Assembly: GCA_963696315.1 (NCBI GenBank)
Contig: CAVOJU010000025.1
Span: 62,001 to 126,000 of the forward strand
Length of the DNA stretch: 64,000 bases
DNA from: CAWKEY01 sp963696315
GTDB lineage: Bacteria; Pseudomonadota; Gammaproteobacteria; Methylococcales; Methylomonadaceae
Direction of reading: 5' to 3'
Shown here: positions 7,586-16,589 of the stretch, piece after piece
How positions within the stretch are numbered: position 1 is the stretch's first letter
How the letters are laid out: each line of letters begins with the position of its first letter
Notes under the pieces: generated by a model
What the model saw: only the letters and a program-made list of their open reading frames with translations
Told to the model about the DNA's origin: nothing
The model's database searches: none
Program-made: the position numbers and the translations under genes

Positions 7586-9703
7586 TTACAACCGGGCAGA
7601 CAGCGTCTCAACATCAGTGGCACTTTTTTCCTGCAATTCATTATTCAACATAATGTAGAGTTTGCTGGTGATGATTTCATTTTTATGTAGCTCACTTATG
7701 GTATCCATTTGCACTGCATGCAGCGACAACTCTGCGGTATCCTTGTTTAAACGGTCCAGCAAGGTTGGATTTGTCTTCAGCAACCTCTGCATTTTGTGCT
7801 CGGTATTGAAGTGTAAGTCTTGATAAAGCGCAATCAACCTCTCGAGCGAGGATTTATCGTCGAAAATTTCGCTGAGGCTGGAACTACCAAGCGATGTCAG
7901 TTTTTCAATAACTCGCCTAATCAGTTTGTTTAAGGTCCGATAGTAAAGATAGAGCTCTTCCGGCTTGAACGAATGATCGCGCCAGAACGCCAGGCGGCTT
8001 AACAAAAGTACAAATCGCTCCATGTCATCTATTGGAAAGTGTTCATTTGCGGACGCTACTTGTTTTTGATGATGCTCTATGCGATCGGTTTGTATGGTAA
8101 GTAGAGTCAATATCTTTTTATAAATTTTCTCGGTAATCTCACCACGTAGAAAAATTTCCTTCAATTCATCTTTCTCTATGCCCACTGCATATATACGCAG
8201 CATGTTTTCAATCAAGTCGCTCGAGTCGCCGATGGTTTCCTTGCACTTGTTACAGGCATTTTGATGAAGCTTCTGGTAATGGCGATGATAAGCCTGATAT
8301 TGCTCTTCATTTAATAGATGATCTTTAAAGAGCTCGTTTAATCTATGCAGTGATTCGTCATACATCTGCGCCTTGCTTTTATGATAGCCGACCTGTTCCT
8401 CCGGCGTCAGCGCATCGATTCCGAGCGCATGCATGACTTTACCGATAGTCGTCGCTTTTATCAGCAAGGTGAAATAGATACTGCCTATGGTGACGTCGGC
8501 GATAAATTGCTTGAGCGTAAAATCAAATGTCCACCCCGGTATGCTCAGATCATCGGGAATCAGCAACACCATGATCACCGCCAGCGAACCGCGCAAACTG
8601 CCCCATGCCAATAAATGCATCCAGCTGGTCGGTATTTTTTCTTCCTTGCCGGTTTTGTTGAGTAACCAGAGCAGCGGATAAATGGACACTGCCCGTCCCA
8701 CCACAACCACGGCAATAGCCAGCAAGATATACCAAATGGCAACATCCAGAGTGATGGACAAATCGGCGAACAGAAGCCCCATCAGGATGAATACCAACGA
8801 GTTGGCGACAAAGGCAAAATAGCCCCAAAACTTTTCCATATATTCTTCAACTGCCGGAGACATTTTAAAGCGCGCATAATTGCCGATGACCATCGAGGCG
8901 GTCAGCGTGGCGATAATCGATGACAAACGAATTTCCTGCCCATAAATAACCAGATGTTCGGAGACGACTTCGGCCAGAACAAACGTAAAGTGGGCAACCA
9001 GCAAAGTTAAGGTAATTTCCAGATGCTCGTTGCCTTTGGCGACTTCAATCAGCTTCGCAAATAAAAACCCCATCAGCAAGCCAAACAAAATACCACCGGC
9101 CAGCATGGTAAAAAATGAAAGCACTGCGGTTATAACCGAGCTTGCGCCGTTAAAGCCATGCTCCAGCAACTCCAGAACCACCAGAAACGCAGCAAAGCCG
9201 GTCGCATCGTTAAACAAGCTCTCTCCCTCGAAGATCAGCGTTAGCCGTTTCGGTGCGCCGTATTCTTTAAACAGCGCCAATACCGCCACCGGGTCAGTCG
9301 AGGAAATAATCGCGCCGAAAAACAACAGTGCCAGCATCGGCACTTCCAAACCGGCCAGCTTGAACGCGTAATAGCCGGCAACGCCGACGAACAGCGTAGA
9401 AATAATCAAACCAACTACTGCCAATAAACCAATAGAATAGATATTGTCGGTTACGCTACGAACACTCATATTATAAGCGGATTCGAAAATCAGAATCGGC
9501 AGAAACACGAAAAACAATAACTCCGGTGTCAACTCGAAACTGGTGACAAAAGAAAAGAATTCGATGTGCGAAATCGGTACCAGAAGAGAACCGGAAATAA
9601 CCAGCAATACGGTATAAGGGATGTGGAGTTTCTTCGATAAAATAAAAACGCCAAGAGATACCAGCATTAGGCTAAACAGCGATAAAAACACATCTAAATT
9701 CAT
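7586..9703 (-). CDS. CPA1-family Na+/H+ antiporter with long cytoplasmic tail
   Basis: I place the start at the ATG at 9703 (MNLDVFLSLFSLMLVSLG), not at an earlier in-frame ATG, because membrane helix 1 begins here and GGAT lies just upstream. Residues about 1-430 form 12-13 membrane helices with CPA1 motifs: FLPILIFESAYNM, ISSTDPVAVLALFKEYGAP and FEGESLFNDATGFAAF, where the DP and ND pairs carry the ion-site acids. The remaining 270 or so residues are a soluble regulatory tail, rich in charged helices, with a HxxH/CxxC cluster (HRHYQKLHQNACNKC) that might bind metal. It exchanges sodium for protons across the inner membrane. The nearby N-type ATPase also concerns sodium. Confidence 0.9.
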   Translation of the reverse strand: MNLDVFLSLFSLMLVSLGVFILSKKLHIPYTVLLVISGSLLVPISHIEFFSFVTSFELTPELLFFVFLPILIFESAYNMSVRSVTDNIYSIGLLAVVGLIISTLFVGVAGYYAFKLAGLEVPMLALLFFGAIISSTDPVAVLALFKEYGAPKRLTLIFEGESLFNDATGFAAFLVVLELLEHGFNGASSVITAVLSFFTMLAGGILFGLLMGFLFAKLIEVAKGNEHLEITLTLLVAHFTFVLAEVVSEHLVIYGQEIRLSSIIATLTASMVIGNYARFKMSPAVEEYMEKFWGYFAFVANSLVFILMGLLFADLSITLDVAIWYILLAIAVVVVGRAVSIYPLLWLLNKTGKEEKIPTSWMHLLAWGSLRGSLAVIMVLLIPDDLSIPGWTFDFTLKQFIADVTIGSIYFTLLIKATTIGKVMHALGIDALTPEEQVGYHKSKAQMYDESLHRLNELFKDHLLNEEQYQAYHRHYQKLHQNACNKCKETIGDSSDLIENMLRIYAVGIEKDELKEIFLRGEITEKIYKKILTLLTIQTDRIEHHQKQVASANEHFPIDDMERFVLLLSRLAFWRDHSFKPEELYLYYRTLNKLIRRVIEKLTSLGSSSLSEIFDDKSSLERLIALYQDLHFNTEHKMQRLLKTNPTLLDRLNKDTAELSLHAVQMDTISELHKNEIITSKLYIMLNNELQEKSATDVETLSARL

Positions 9704-10041
9704 ATATAATCCTAAATAAAAAATTAAATTCTTTAGCCGTGCCTTGCCGGGCAACCAAGCAGCGAAGCCCTTGGCCATAAAACAGTGGCCGGACGAACTT
9801 GTCCATGTAACCAATGTTCATCGAAAAAATAAGCAAAACAAGCGACCCTGAATACCCTTATTGAAAAGTGCTGCCCCACCGTTCGGCCTGATTGAATAAG
9901 GTTTGCTTATAAATGGCTAGTGAAGGCTTGAGCTGCTCAAGCCGCGTTGCCCGGAAAATCATGGTATTGATAATACTATAAATTCAGGGCCACCCAAACA
10001 GCCCCACAATCCCGGCCATGCAATGCCGAACATAATGCTGT
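9704..10041. other. Intergenic region, no gene seen
   Basis: Between the antiporter start and the GNAT-C39 gene. It must contain the antiporter promoter. I see no open frame with coding character and no RNA family I recognise. Confidence 0.5.
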
Positions 10042-11235
10042 TCAAGTTTGCCATAAGAGGCAACAGCAAACGATGTCAAAAACGCTTGTTGCCGGAACCG
10101 AATTACGCCCATCCGCGCGCCTTCCTAATCTGGCCACACGATTACCGCCGTGCGCAAGACGGTTTTTGCCAAAGCAGGACATGCGCTCGAAATCCTCACA
10201 GGCAACGGGAATATACTGGCAATCAAAATCACTCTGGCGGCCTTCTTCGGGATCGGGGTCGTGCATGTACAAACAATCCTCGTCGAAGCCGCTCATGACC
10301 ACCCAGTGCGGGGCTTTTTTGCGATCCATGCGGAAGGTGCTGATCAAAACCAAAGGAATCGCTCCTGCTTCAAAGGCACCGATCAGGTCATTCTGGGTGA
10401 TATTGCCGTAATGGATGTTAATGCCCTGCTCGGTGGCCTGGCGTTTGAAACAGGCATCCACCAGTTCAACGACCTGTTTTTTGTCCTCGTTGCGCACCCC
10501 GTCGATGAACAGCGTACCGGTCTGATTAAGCCAGACTTCAACCTTGAATTGGCGCCGTTTCGCCGCCAGCGCCAAACCCACCGGATGACAGCCGCCATGG
10601 CCTGAGGTCATGAAAATGGTGGTGGCCTCCCGCCAGAGATTGAGCTCTTCCTCCTGGGACGGCTGATAGGCTTTGTTCAACCCGTGCATGGCCATCATCA
10701 GCGCTGCCGGCCCGCAGGTAAAATGCGTGGTCTGCCGTAACCAGTGCACCGGCCGGTGCTGCAGAGTGCCGCCATAGCGGCGGATGCGTTTTTGATAGCG
10801 CAAGGCATCTTTATGGTCTTCGTAGTAATCGCGATAAACGCCAAATTGCTGAAAACCAATGGCTTCATACAGGCTTATCGCCGGGATATTATCCACGCTG
10901 ACTTCAAGACGCAGATAGAGCCTGCCGTCATCGCGCGCGGCCTGCTCACCTGCCGCCATCAGGGCTTTAGCCATGCCGGTACCACGCTGTTGCTGTGATA
11001 CCGCGATTGAATAAATGCGCGCCAAGCGTGTACCAGGATGATAAATAATAAGAATATAAGCTTCGACCTTATGGGCCACTTCCGCCACCAATAAGGCGCG
11101 ATGCTCTGTTGTTATCCAGTGCCTGAAACTGCGCCGGCTCAGCCGGTCGGTATCGAAACTGGCTTTTTCAAGCGCCACCAAGTCATCGAGATCACTCAGC
11201 CGCGCGGGACGAACCCGTATGTCGTTGCCGCTCAT
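10042..11235 (-). CDS. Bifunctional GNAT acetyltransferase / C39-like cysteine peptidase
   Basis: Residues 1-155 are a GNAT N-acetyltransferase: the acetyl-CoA loop is IAVSQQQRGTGMAKALM and the C-terminal strand ISLYEAIGFQQFGVYRDYY. Residues 160-365 are a C39/papain-like peptidase: catalytic Cys in THFTCGPAALMM, His in APHWVVMSGF, Asp in YMHDPDPEEG. The last 30 residues as read are not protein-like (CCCLLWQT end). Removing one T on the coding strand at 10156-10157 would give ...FGKNRLRTAVIVWPD and a stop at 10125, which I believe is the true end. The gene overlaps the DUF2817 gene start/stop by 4 bases. This domain fusion recurs next to RimK-like ligases, suggesting a peptide-modification pathway whose product is unknown. 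Confidence 0.88.
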   Translation of the reverse strand: MSGNDIRVRPARLSDLDDLVALEKASFDTDRLSRRSFRHWITTEHRALLVAEVAHKVEAYILIIYHPGTRLARIYSIAVSQQQRGTGMAKALMAAGEQAARDDGRLYLRLEVSVDNIPAISLYEAIGFQQFGVYRDYYEDHKDALRYQKRIRRYGGTLQHRPVHWLRQTTHFTCGPAALMMAMHGLNKAYQPSQEEELNLWREATTIFMTSGHGGCHPVGLALAAKRRQFKVEVWLNQTGTLFIDGVRNEDKKQVVELVDACFKRQATEQGINIHYGNITQNDLIGAFEAGAIPLVLISTFRMDRKKAPHWVVMSGFDEDCLYMHDPDPEEGRQSDFDCQYIPVACEDFERMSCFGKNRLAHGGNRVARLGRRADGRNSVPATSVFDIVCCCLLWQT

Positions 11236-12332
11236 GTAGTGGCTACTCCTCGCAAGGCCTGTGCGATTACCTGTCTGGCCCGAAACAATACCATTTCCTG
11301 CCAGGCCTCATCATCGGGACAAAAATGCTGCCGCATGCGTTTGCTGTGCGCCAGACGGGCGCCATTCGTATCCGCCTGCGCCCACAGTTGATGATCGCAC
11401 AATAACACTTCAAACAATTGATCAGTGCTAAAACTGCCAAATTCCAGGGTAATGTAGCAACTGCGCTTGTTCATGATGGCGTGCCAGGCATAATCCAGCA
11501 AACCTGTTTTGGGCACCGAGCTGGACGTGCCCAGTGCCGGCAAGGTGACAGAGCCGCCGTACCAGAGCCTGGCAACTGCCGCTCCCGCACTCTCGGGTTC
11601 ATGGTCGCAGATAATTTCACCGTAGCCGTAAGAGCCAAGCCCGGTATGCACATCGATGACCGCCAAGTCGCGTTCACTCAGCGCATACCGGCGCATCAGA
11701 TCCTCACAAACCAGCCGGCCGTGAGCCGGGGCCTTGCCGCCATAAAAAGGCCCGGCAGGATCGACATATTGTCCAGCGCTGACCGCGCTTTCCAGTGCTG
11801 CACGGCCGTGCTGCTGCTCAAATTCGGCAAAAGCCCGTTTTCTTGGCTCGGCATCGGGCAAAAACAAGGCATGACGGATCGCGTCGTAACCGGGATTGGC
11901 GGGCAAGGTTTTGGAAAAATCGACCACATTGCGATTAAGATCAACACCATCGGCATCACAACGGCGCTGCCAGGCATAACCCCACGGTGTTAAAGCATGA
12001 ATCATCAGCACGGCGGTATTATCAGGGATAACGCTATGCCCCTGCGCAAGCAGACGCAGATGATCACTCTCGACAGCGCTGCCGGCAAAGCCTTCAATGC
12101 CATGCGTACCGGCAATTACCACCACGACACGGGAAGCCTCTTGCTTGCCAATCCAGACCGTATCGGTCACCAAAGCTTCGCCGTGCGGGCCGGTACCGGC
12201 ACAGGGATAGGCCACAGGCTGTGCGGCAGTCGGCAGGCTGGCCAATTGTTCCAGCCAGCGGCGTCTGGCGGACGCGTAGCTATCTGAAAAAACATCCGTA
12301 TCAAGAGCCGCTATAGGAAGGCATGAGGACAT
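11232..12332 (-). CDS. DUF2817 protein, M14 carboxypeptidase-like hydrolase
   Basis: The start is set at 12332 (MSSCLPIAALDTDVF) because AGGAAATCCTT gives a ribosome site there; a longer frame begins at 12434. The protein of about 366 residues has the zinc-carboxypeptidase pattern: HGIEG within VVVVIAGTHGIEGFAGSAV supplies the HxxE ligands, GVDLNRNVVDFS is the substrate-binding NR pair, and DVHTGLG supplies the third histidine. It probably removes a terminal amino acid or opens an amide bond. It overlaps the downstream GNAT-C39 gene by 4 bases (ATGA) and is divergent from the RimK-like ligase gene 137 bases away, so ligase, peptidases and acetyltransferase form one functional cluster. Confidence 0.85.
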   Translation of the reverse strand: MSSCLPIAALDTDVFSDSYASARRRWLEQLASLPTAAQPVAYPCAGTGPHGEALVTDTVWIGKQEASRVVVVIAGTHGIEGFAGSAVESDHLRLLAQGHSVIPDNTAVLMIHALTPWGYAWQRRCDADGVDLNRNVVDFSKTLPANPGYDAIRHALFLPDAEPRKRAFAEFEQQHGRAALESAVSAGQYVDPAGPFYGGKAPAHGRLVCEDLMRRYALSERDLAVIDVHTGLGSYGYGEIICDHEPESAGAAVARLWYGGSVTLPALGTSSSVPKTGLLDYAWHAIMNKRSCYITLEFGSFSTDQLFEVLLCDHQLWAQADTNGARLAHSKRMRQHFCPDDEAWQEMVLFRARQVIAQALRGVATT

Positions 12333-12469
12333 AAGGATTTCCTGAGAATCTTCAAGAACATGGCAATCTCCAGGCTCAACATGAATATTCTTTGATAAAA
12401 GAAATTCCTTGTGTAAAAACCTGACTGATTTCAAAATTGTAGTTTAACTTACTCAGGACTTGTTTTGCT

Positions 12470-13942
12470 ATGGCGCGTACCCTTCTGGTTGTTGACGATC
12501 TTTCCGACTGGAGCCCTTATTACCCGAGTGATCAGGTGATCACCTTTGAAAGCTATCTTGCCACCGAGCAGGAGGACTCTGAACAACGTGTCCGCGTTAT
12601 CAACCTGTGCAGCAGCTATCGTTACCTGTCCGACGGCTATTACTGCTCCTTGCTCGCCGAAGCACGCGGACATCATGTTATTCCTTCTGTTAGAGTCTTG
12701 AATGACCTGGGCAAGAGGGCCTTGTACCGGCTTCAGCTCGAGGATTTGTCGCAGCCACTGGCGCGCGCCCTGAAAAGCGCCAACACGACCCGGGAAATAA
12801 CCCTGCTCAGTTATTTTGGCACCACACCTGATCCGGCCTTCCAGGAACTGACTCGACTACTCTTTGAACGCTTTTCCTGCCCGGTTCTGGAAGTGACCTT
12901 ACGGTTTAGGCAACAATGGGAAATCACCGAGCTAAAAGCCATATCACATCGCTCGCTGGACGAATCCCTGGAAATTGTTTTTGCCGAAGCCCTCGATAAA
13001 TTCAGCAAGAAAGTCTGGCGCAAGGGCCGCGCCCGCAAGAGCGCACGTTACGATCTGGCCATCCTGATCAATCCTGAAGAACAATTGCCGCCAAGCAACC
13101 GCAGCGCGCTTAAAAAGTTCATCAGCACCGGCAGACAAATGGGCATTGAAGTCGAATTGATTTCCCAGCAGCATTATGTGCGCCTGCCTGAATTTGACGC
13201 CTTGTTTATTCGCGAAACCACAGCCATTGATCATCACACCTATCGTTTTTCCAAAAAGGCCGAAGCCGAAGGCCTGGTGGTGATCGACGACCCCACTTCC
13301 ATGCTGCGCTGCACCAATAAAGTCTATCTGGCGGATCTGTTTCGCACCCATCGCGTGCCTACGCCTAAAACCTGGCTGCTGCATAAGGGCAATGCCATTC
13401 ATCTGGACAAGCTCGAAGCCGAGGCCGGTTTTCCGGTGGTCATAAAAATCCCCGACGGTTCATTTTCGCGCGGGATTGTAAAAGTCCAGAACCGGCAAGA
13501 ACTTGAACAGAAAGTCGAAGAACTGTTTCAAAAATCCGCGCTGCTACTGGCGCAGGAATTTCTCTATACCGATTTTGACTGGCGCATCGGCATTTTTAAC
13601 AACAAGGCGCTGTATGCCTGCCGTTACTATATGGTCAAAAATCACTGGCAAATTTACCGTCACGGCAGCAACCGGACCGATACCGGCAATTTTGATACCC
13701 TGCCGACTTTTGAAGTCCCCAAAGCCGTGCTGGACGCCGCCTTAAAAGCAACCCAGCCGATCGGCAACGGCTTATACGGCGTGGACGTTAAAGAGATAAA
13801 CGGCAAAGGCTACGTGATAGAAGTCAACGACAACCCCAATATCGACAGCGGCATTGAAGACAAGTATCTGGGCGATGAGTTGTATCGCTTGATCATGGCC
13901 GAATTTTTAAGACGCATGGAAAATCGCAGCAAGGGCGTGTAA
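12470..13942 (+). CDS. RimK-like ATP-grasp amidoligase with RLAN N-terminal domain
   Basis: A 490-residue protein. Residues 1-150 (ARTLLVVDDLSDWSPYYPS, VRVINLCSSYRYLSDGYYCSL, ITLLSYFGTTPDPAFQEL) match the N-terminal domain specific to a RimK-like subgroup. The ATP-grasp fold follows: FPVVIKIPDGSFSRGIVKV (glycine-rich loop), LLLAQEFLYTDFDWRIG and the metal site VIEVNDNPNIDSGIED. It should ligate an amino acid to a carboxylate using ATP, as RimK adds glutamate to ribosomal protein S6; the substrate here is unknown. It is divergently transcribed from the DUF2817 and GNAT-C39 genes. AGGAC lies 8-10 bases before the ATG. Confidence 0.88.
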   Translation: MARTLLVVDDLSDWSPYYPSDQVITFESYLATEQEDSEQRVRVINLCSSYRYLSDGYYCSLLAEARGHHVIPSVRVLNDLGKRALYRLQLEDLSQPLARALKSANTTREITLLSYFGTTPDPAFQELTRLLFERFSCPVLEVTLRFRQQWEITELKAISHRSLDESLEIVFAEALDKFSKKVWRKGRARKSARYDLAILINPEEQLPPSNRSALKKFISTGRQMGIEVELISQQHYVRLPEFDALFIRETTAIDHHTYRFSKKAEAEGLVVIDDPTSMLRCTNKVYLADLFRTHRVPTPKTWLLHKGNAIHLDKLEAEAGFPVVIKIPDGSFSRGIVKVQNRQELEQKVEELFQKSALLLAQEFLYTDFDWRIGIFNNKALYACRYYMVKNHWQIYRHGSNRTDTGNFDTLPTFEVPKAVLDAALKATQPIGNGLYGVDVKEINGKGYVIEVNDNPNIDSGIEDKYLGDELYRLIMAEFLRRMENRSKGV

Positions 13943-14043
13943 GCCTGGCGGGCAACACGCCATCCACCATCCATGAACATACTTTGCTATGATGGAACAA
14001 ATAACGTTTTAAACACCCGCTTATATTATTGGAGTATGTCACA

Positions 14044-15436
14044 TTGAATGGTTTACAGGTACAAGGGGAACATCGACACCCCATCGGAACCATCATTGAA
14101 GTCCATGGCCCGGTCGTGGTTATCGATTGCACGCCGCTGCCGCCTTTGCGTCAGGCATTGTGTACCTGCTTCGATCACACCGCCTATCTATTCGAAGTCC
14201 ACCAACATCTTGATGAAAAACATGTCCGGGCCATTACACTGCATGGCACCGCCGGCTTAAGTCGAGGCATGACGGTTTACGATACCGGCTCCCCCTTGCA
14301 TATTCCCGTATCCGAGCACTGTTTGGGTCGTTTATTGAACATATTCGGCGAGCCGCTGGACGGCCTGCCCGATTTGCCGCAAAACCAGTTCCGCAATATT
14401 CACGCCAAGCCGCTGCCCTTATCCGAAGCCATTGGCATGAGCGGGATTTTGGAAACCGGTATTAAAGTCATCGACTTGTTATGTCCTTTCGTGAAAGGCG
14501 GCAAAACCGGCTTATTTGGAGGCGCAGGCGTTGGAAAAACCGTGCTGGTCATGGAGTTTATCCATGCCGTTTCTGCCATCCATAAAGGCGTTTCGGTTTT
14601 TGCCGGCGTCGGTGAGCGCATCCGTGAAGCGCATGAATTATGGCAAGGAAATGCAACAGGCCGGAGTCATGGACGATACCCTGATGGTCTTCGGGCAAAT
14701 GGATGAATCGCCGGGCGTGCGTTTCCGCGTGGGCCTGTCGGCCTTAACCTATGCCGAATATCTGCGCGATACCTTGCATAAGGAAGTGCTGTTTGTGGTC
14801 GACAATGTGTTTCGATTCGTGCAGGCCGGCAGTGAAATATCCAGTCTGCTCGGTCGTATGCCGGCCACGGTGGGCTACCAGCCGACGCTGACGACAGAAG
14901 TTGCCGAACTGGAAGACCGCATATTGTCCACAAGACAAGGCGCCATTACCTCGGTGCAAGCGGTCTACGTGCCCGCCGATGATATGACCGACCCGGCCGT
15001 CAGCGCCATCCTCAGCCATCTGGATACCACCGTCATCCTGTCCAGGGATCAGGCCAGCAAGGGTATTTACCCGGCGGTTGATCCCCTGCGTTCCAGCAGC
15101 AAATTGATGGACAGGCACACGCTGGGCGACCGTCATTACGCCGTAGCCGAAGGCGTGCGTGAACATCTGGCGCGTTATCAGGAACTGGAGGACATTATCG
15201 CCATGCTGGGTATTGAAGAATTGTCTGAAACCGACCGCAAAGTGGTGATGCGTGCCCGCAAATTGCAACGTTATCTTACCCAGCCGTTTTCTGTTTTAGC
15301 CCAGCACACCAAACAAACCGGTGTTTCAGTGCCGCTGGAACAGACGCTGACGGATTGCGAAGCCTTTTTGGCCGGGCACTTCGATGACTTGTCTGAAGAG
15401 CAATGCTACATGCGCGGCACCATGCAGGATTTATGA
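14044..15436 (+). CDS. atpD: N-type (Na+-translocating) F1 ATPase subunit beta (frameshifted as read)
   Basis: First gene of the N-ATPase operon. The likely start is TTG at 14044 (NGLQVQGEHRHPIGTI) behind GGAG at 14031-14034; an ATG at 14036 hits a stop after three codons. The catalytic P-loop is GGAGVGKTVLV, and downstream motifs include FVVDNVFRFVQAGSEISSLLGRMP and SRDQASKGIYPAVDPL. The frame breaks at 14647-14648: one G too many turns LWQEMQQAGVMDD into LWQGNATG and a stop at 14706. Removing it restores one frame to 15436. Since the rest is fully conserved, a base-calling error is likely. The stop overlaps the atpC start (ATGA at 15433). Confidence 0.93.
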
Positions 15437-15846
15437 TGAAAGACTTCGTGCTGAATTTGTTTGATGCCAGCCATGAACAAAGGATCACAGGCGTAACTTC
15501 TTTTGTTGGAGAAGATGCTTCCGGCTCCTTCGGCATTCAGGCCAATCATGCACGCTTTATGACTACGCTGGTGTTTGGTCTGGCGCGTTTTCGGTTAGCG
15601 GCACAAGATTGGCAATACCTGGCGCTGCCCGGCGCCGTTGTCTATTTTAATAACAATGCGTTAACAATCAGTACCCGGCATTTTTTGATTGATACCGACC
15701 TTGAACGCATCAGCGCCCAACTGGAGCAGCAATTGCTGGCCGAGGAAGAGCACCTGCGGGCAAGCCGTGAAAGTCTGCAACGCATGGAGCAAGCCATGCT
15801 CAAACGCATGCTGACGCTTAAACGCAAAACCAGCTGGCAGTCATGA
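15433..15846 (+). CDS. atpC: N-ATPase subunit epsilon
   Basis: A protein of about 137 residues beginning MMKDFVLNLFDASHEQ. The N-terminal beta-sandwich (TSFVGEDASGSFGIQANHARFMTTL, then WQYLALPGAVVYFNNNALTIST) and the C-terminal helical hairpin (ERISAQLEQQLLAEEEHLRASRESLQRMEQ) are those of F1 epsilon. The start overlaps the atpD stop in ATGA; the downstream atpQ start overlaps its stop the same way. In N-ATPases atpC directly follows atpD near the front of the operon, in contrast to canonical F-ATPase operons. Confidence 0.9.
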   Translation: MMKDFVLNLFDASHEQRITGVTSFVGEDASGSFGIQANHARFMTTLVFGLARFRLAAQDWQYLALPGAVVYFNNNALTISTRHFLIDTDLERISAQLEQQLLAEEEHLRASRESLQRMEQAMLKRMLTLKRKTSWQS

Positions 15847-16112
15847 ACAATCAACAGCAGCTCAAAAACAAGATTGAAAGCCAGATCAAGCGCATGAAAA
15901 AGGCGGAACACGACAGGCCGAATCTATTATCCCAAACGGTTTATATCGGTACCCTGGGCTTGGTCATGGTTTTGCCGATTATTGCCGGCGCTTATCTGGG
16001 GCACTGGCTGGATAGTCTGATGGAGGGCTACTCTACGCGCTGGACACTGAGTTTATTGTTTACCGGCCTGGTGATCGGGATTTTTAATGTGTATTTTCTG
16101 ATTAAAGACTGA
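15843..16112 (+). CDS. atpQ: N-ATPase accessory membrane protein AtpQ (AtpI-like)
   Basis: An 89-residue protein with a charged N-terminus (QLKNKIESQIKRMKKAEHDRP) and two membrane helices (YIGTLGLVMVLPIIAGAYLG; WTLSLLFTGLVIGIFNVYFL) joined by HWLDSLMEGYSTR. This matches the small F1Fo-operon protein known as AtpQ, found in N-ATPase operons between atpC and atpR and related to AtpI, a c-ring assembly or Mg2+ carrier protein. The start overlaps the atpC stop. The next gene should be atpR, which is absent here. Confidence 0.85.
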   Translation: MNNQQQLKNKIESQIKRMKKAEHDRPNLLSQTVYIGTLGLVMVLPIIAGAYLGHWLDSLMEGYSTRWTLSLLFTGLVIGIFNVYFLIKD

Positions 16113-16181
16113 GGTTCAGTAGCACGCATCCAGGACAATGCTTCACCACACAGCAGCTCATTGTCGGACGCGAAATACCTT

Positions 16182-16377
16182 ATGTATGCACCTCATTCCT
16201 GTAATCATCAGAGTACTGCCATTCCTACTGTTACTGTATTTGGCAGCACCCGTCGCTAATGCAGAAGTCTCTGTCACCGGGCTTGAAAGCGAAGCAACCA
16301 AAAATGCGATACATCAGAATGGAGAATACGCAGTCTGTTTAGCAAGGCCGATGAGGATCTCGCAGGCTTAACTTTAA
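16182..16377 (+). pseudogene. Remnant of a TamA-like POTRA N-terminus inside the atp operon
   Basis: From ATG 16182 the frame encodes a clear signal peptide (MHLIPVIIRVLPFLLLLYL, then APVANAEV) followed by VSVTGLESEATKNAIHQ, which resembles the first POTRA domain of the outer-membrane assembly factor TamA. About 15 codons later the TamA-like reading continues in another frame as SEWRIRSLFSKADEDLAGLTLK and then stops. The rest of tamA (about 500 residues) is absent. So this is the first 60-70 codons of a tamA-like gene, frameshifted and truncated, occupying the place of atpR between atpQ and atpB. The match to TamA is from memory of the family. Confidence 0.5.
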
Positions 16378-16417
16378 AATGAGTCACCTACTCTATTTTA
16401 GACGGCCTAACATAATG

Positions 16418-16497
16418 TTCATTTCGACCAACGGCAGAAGTCTGAGACGCTCAAATATGGGCATAGCCTCAAGATTCCTCCCGTTGGTCGGAATGAC
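16418..16497. repeat. Inverted repeat element between atpQ and atpB
   Basis: Two arms, TTCATTTCGACCAACGGCAG (from 16418) and TCCCGTTGGTCGGAATGAC (to 16497), are near-complementary and separated by about 40 bases. It is a palindromic intergenic repeat of the common CCGACCAACGG type. It follows the tamA remnant directly and interrupts an operon whose genes elsewhere overlap by a few bases. Confidence 0.6.
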
Positions 16498-16589
16498 AGC
16501 GTAAACTGAAGTTTACCAAGCGTTAAAGTCTAACTCGGAGCAAGCTGTGGTTTGTTAATATCCACTTTAAAAAATGAGGAGGCTTTCTG

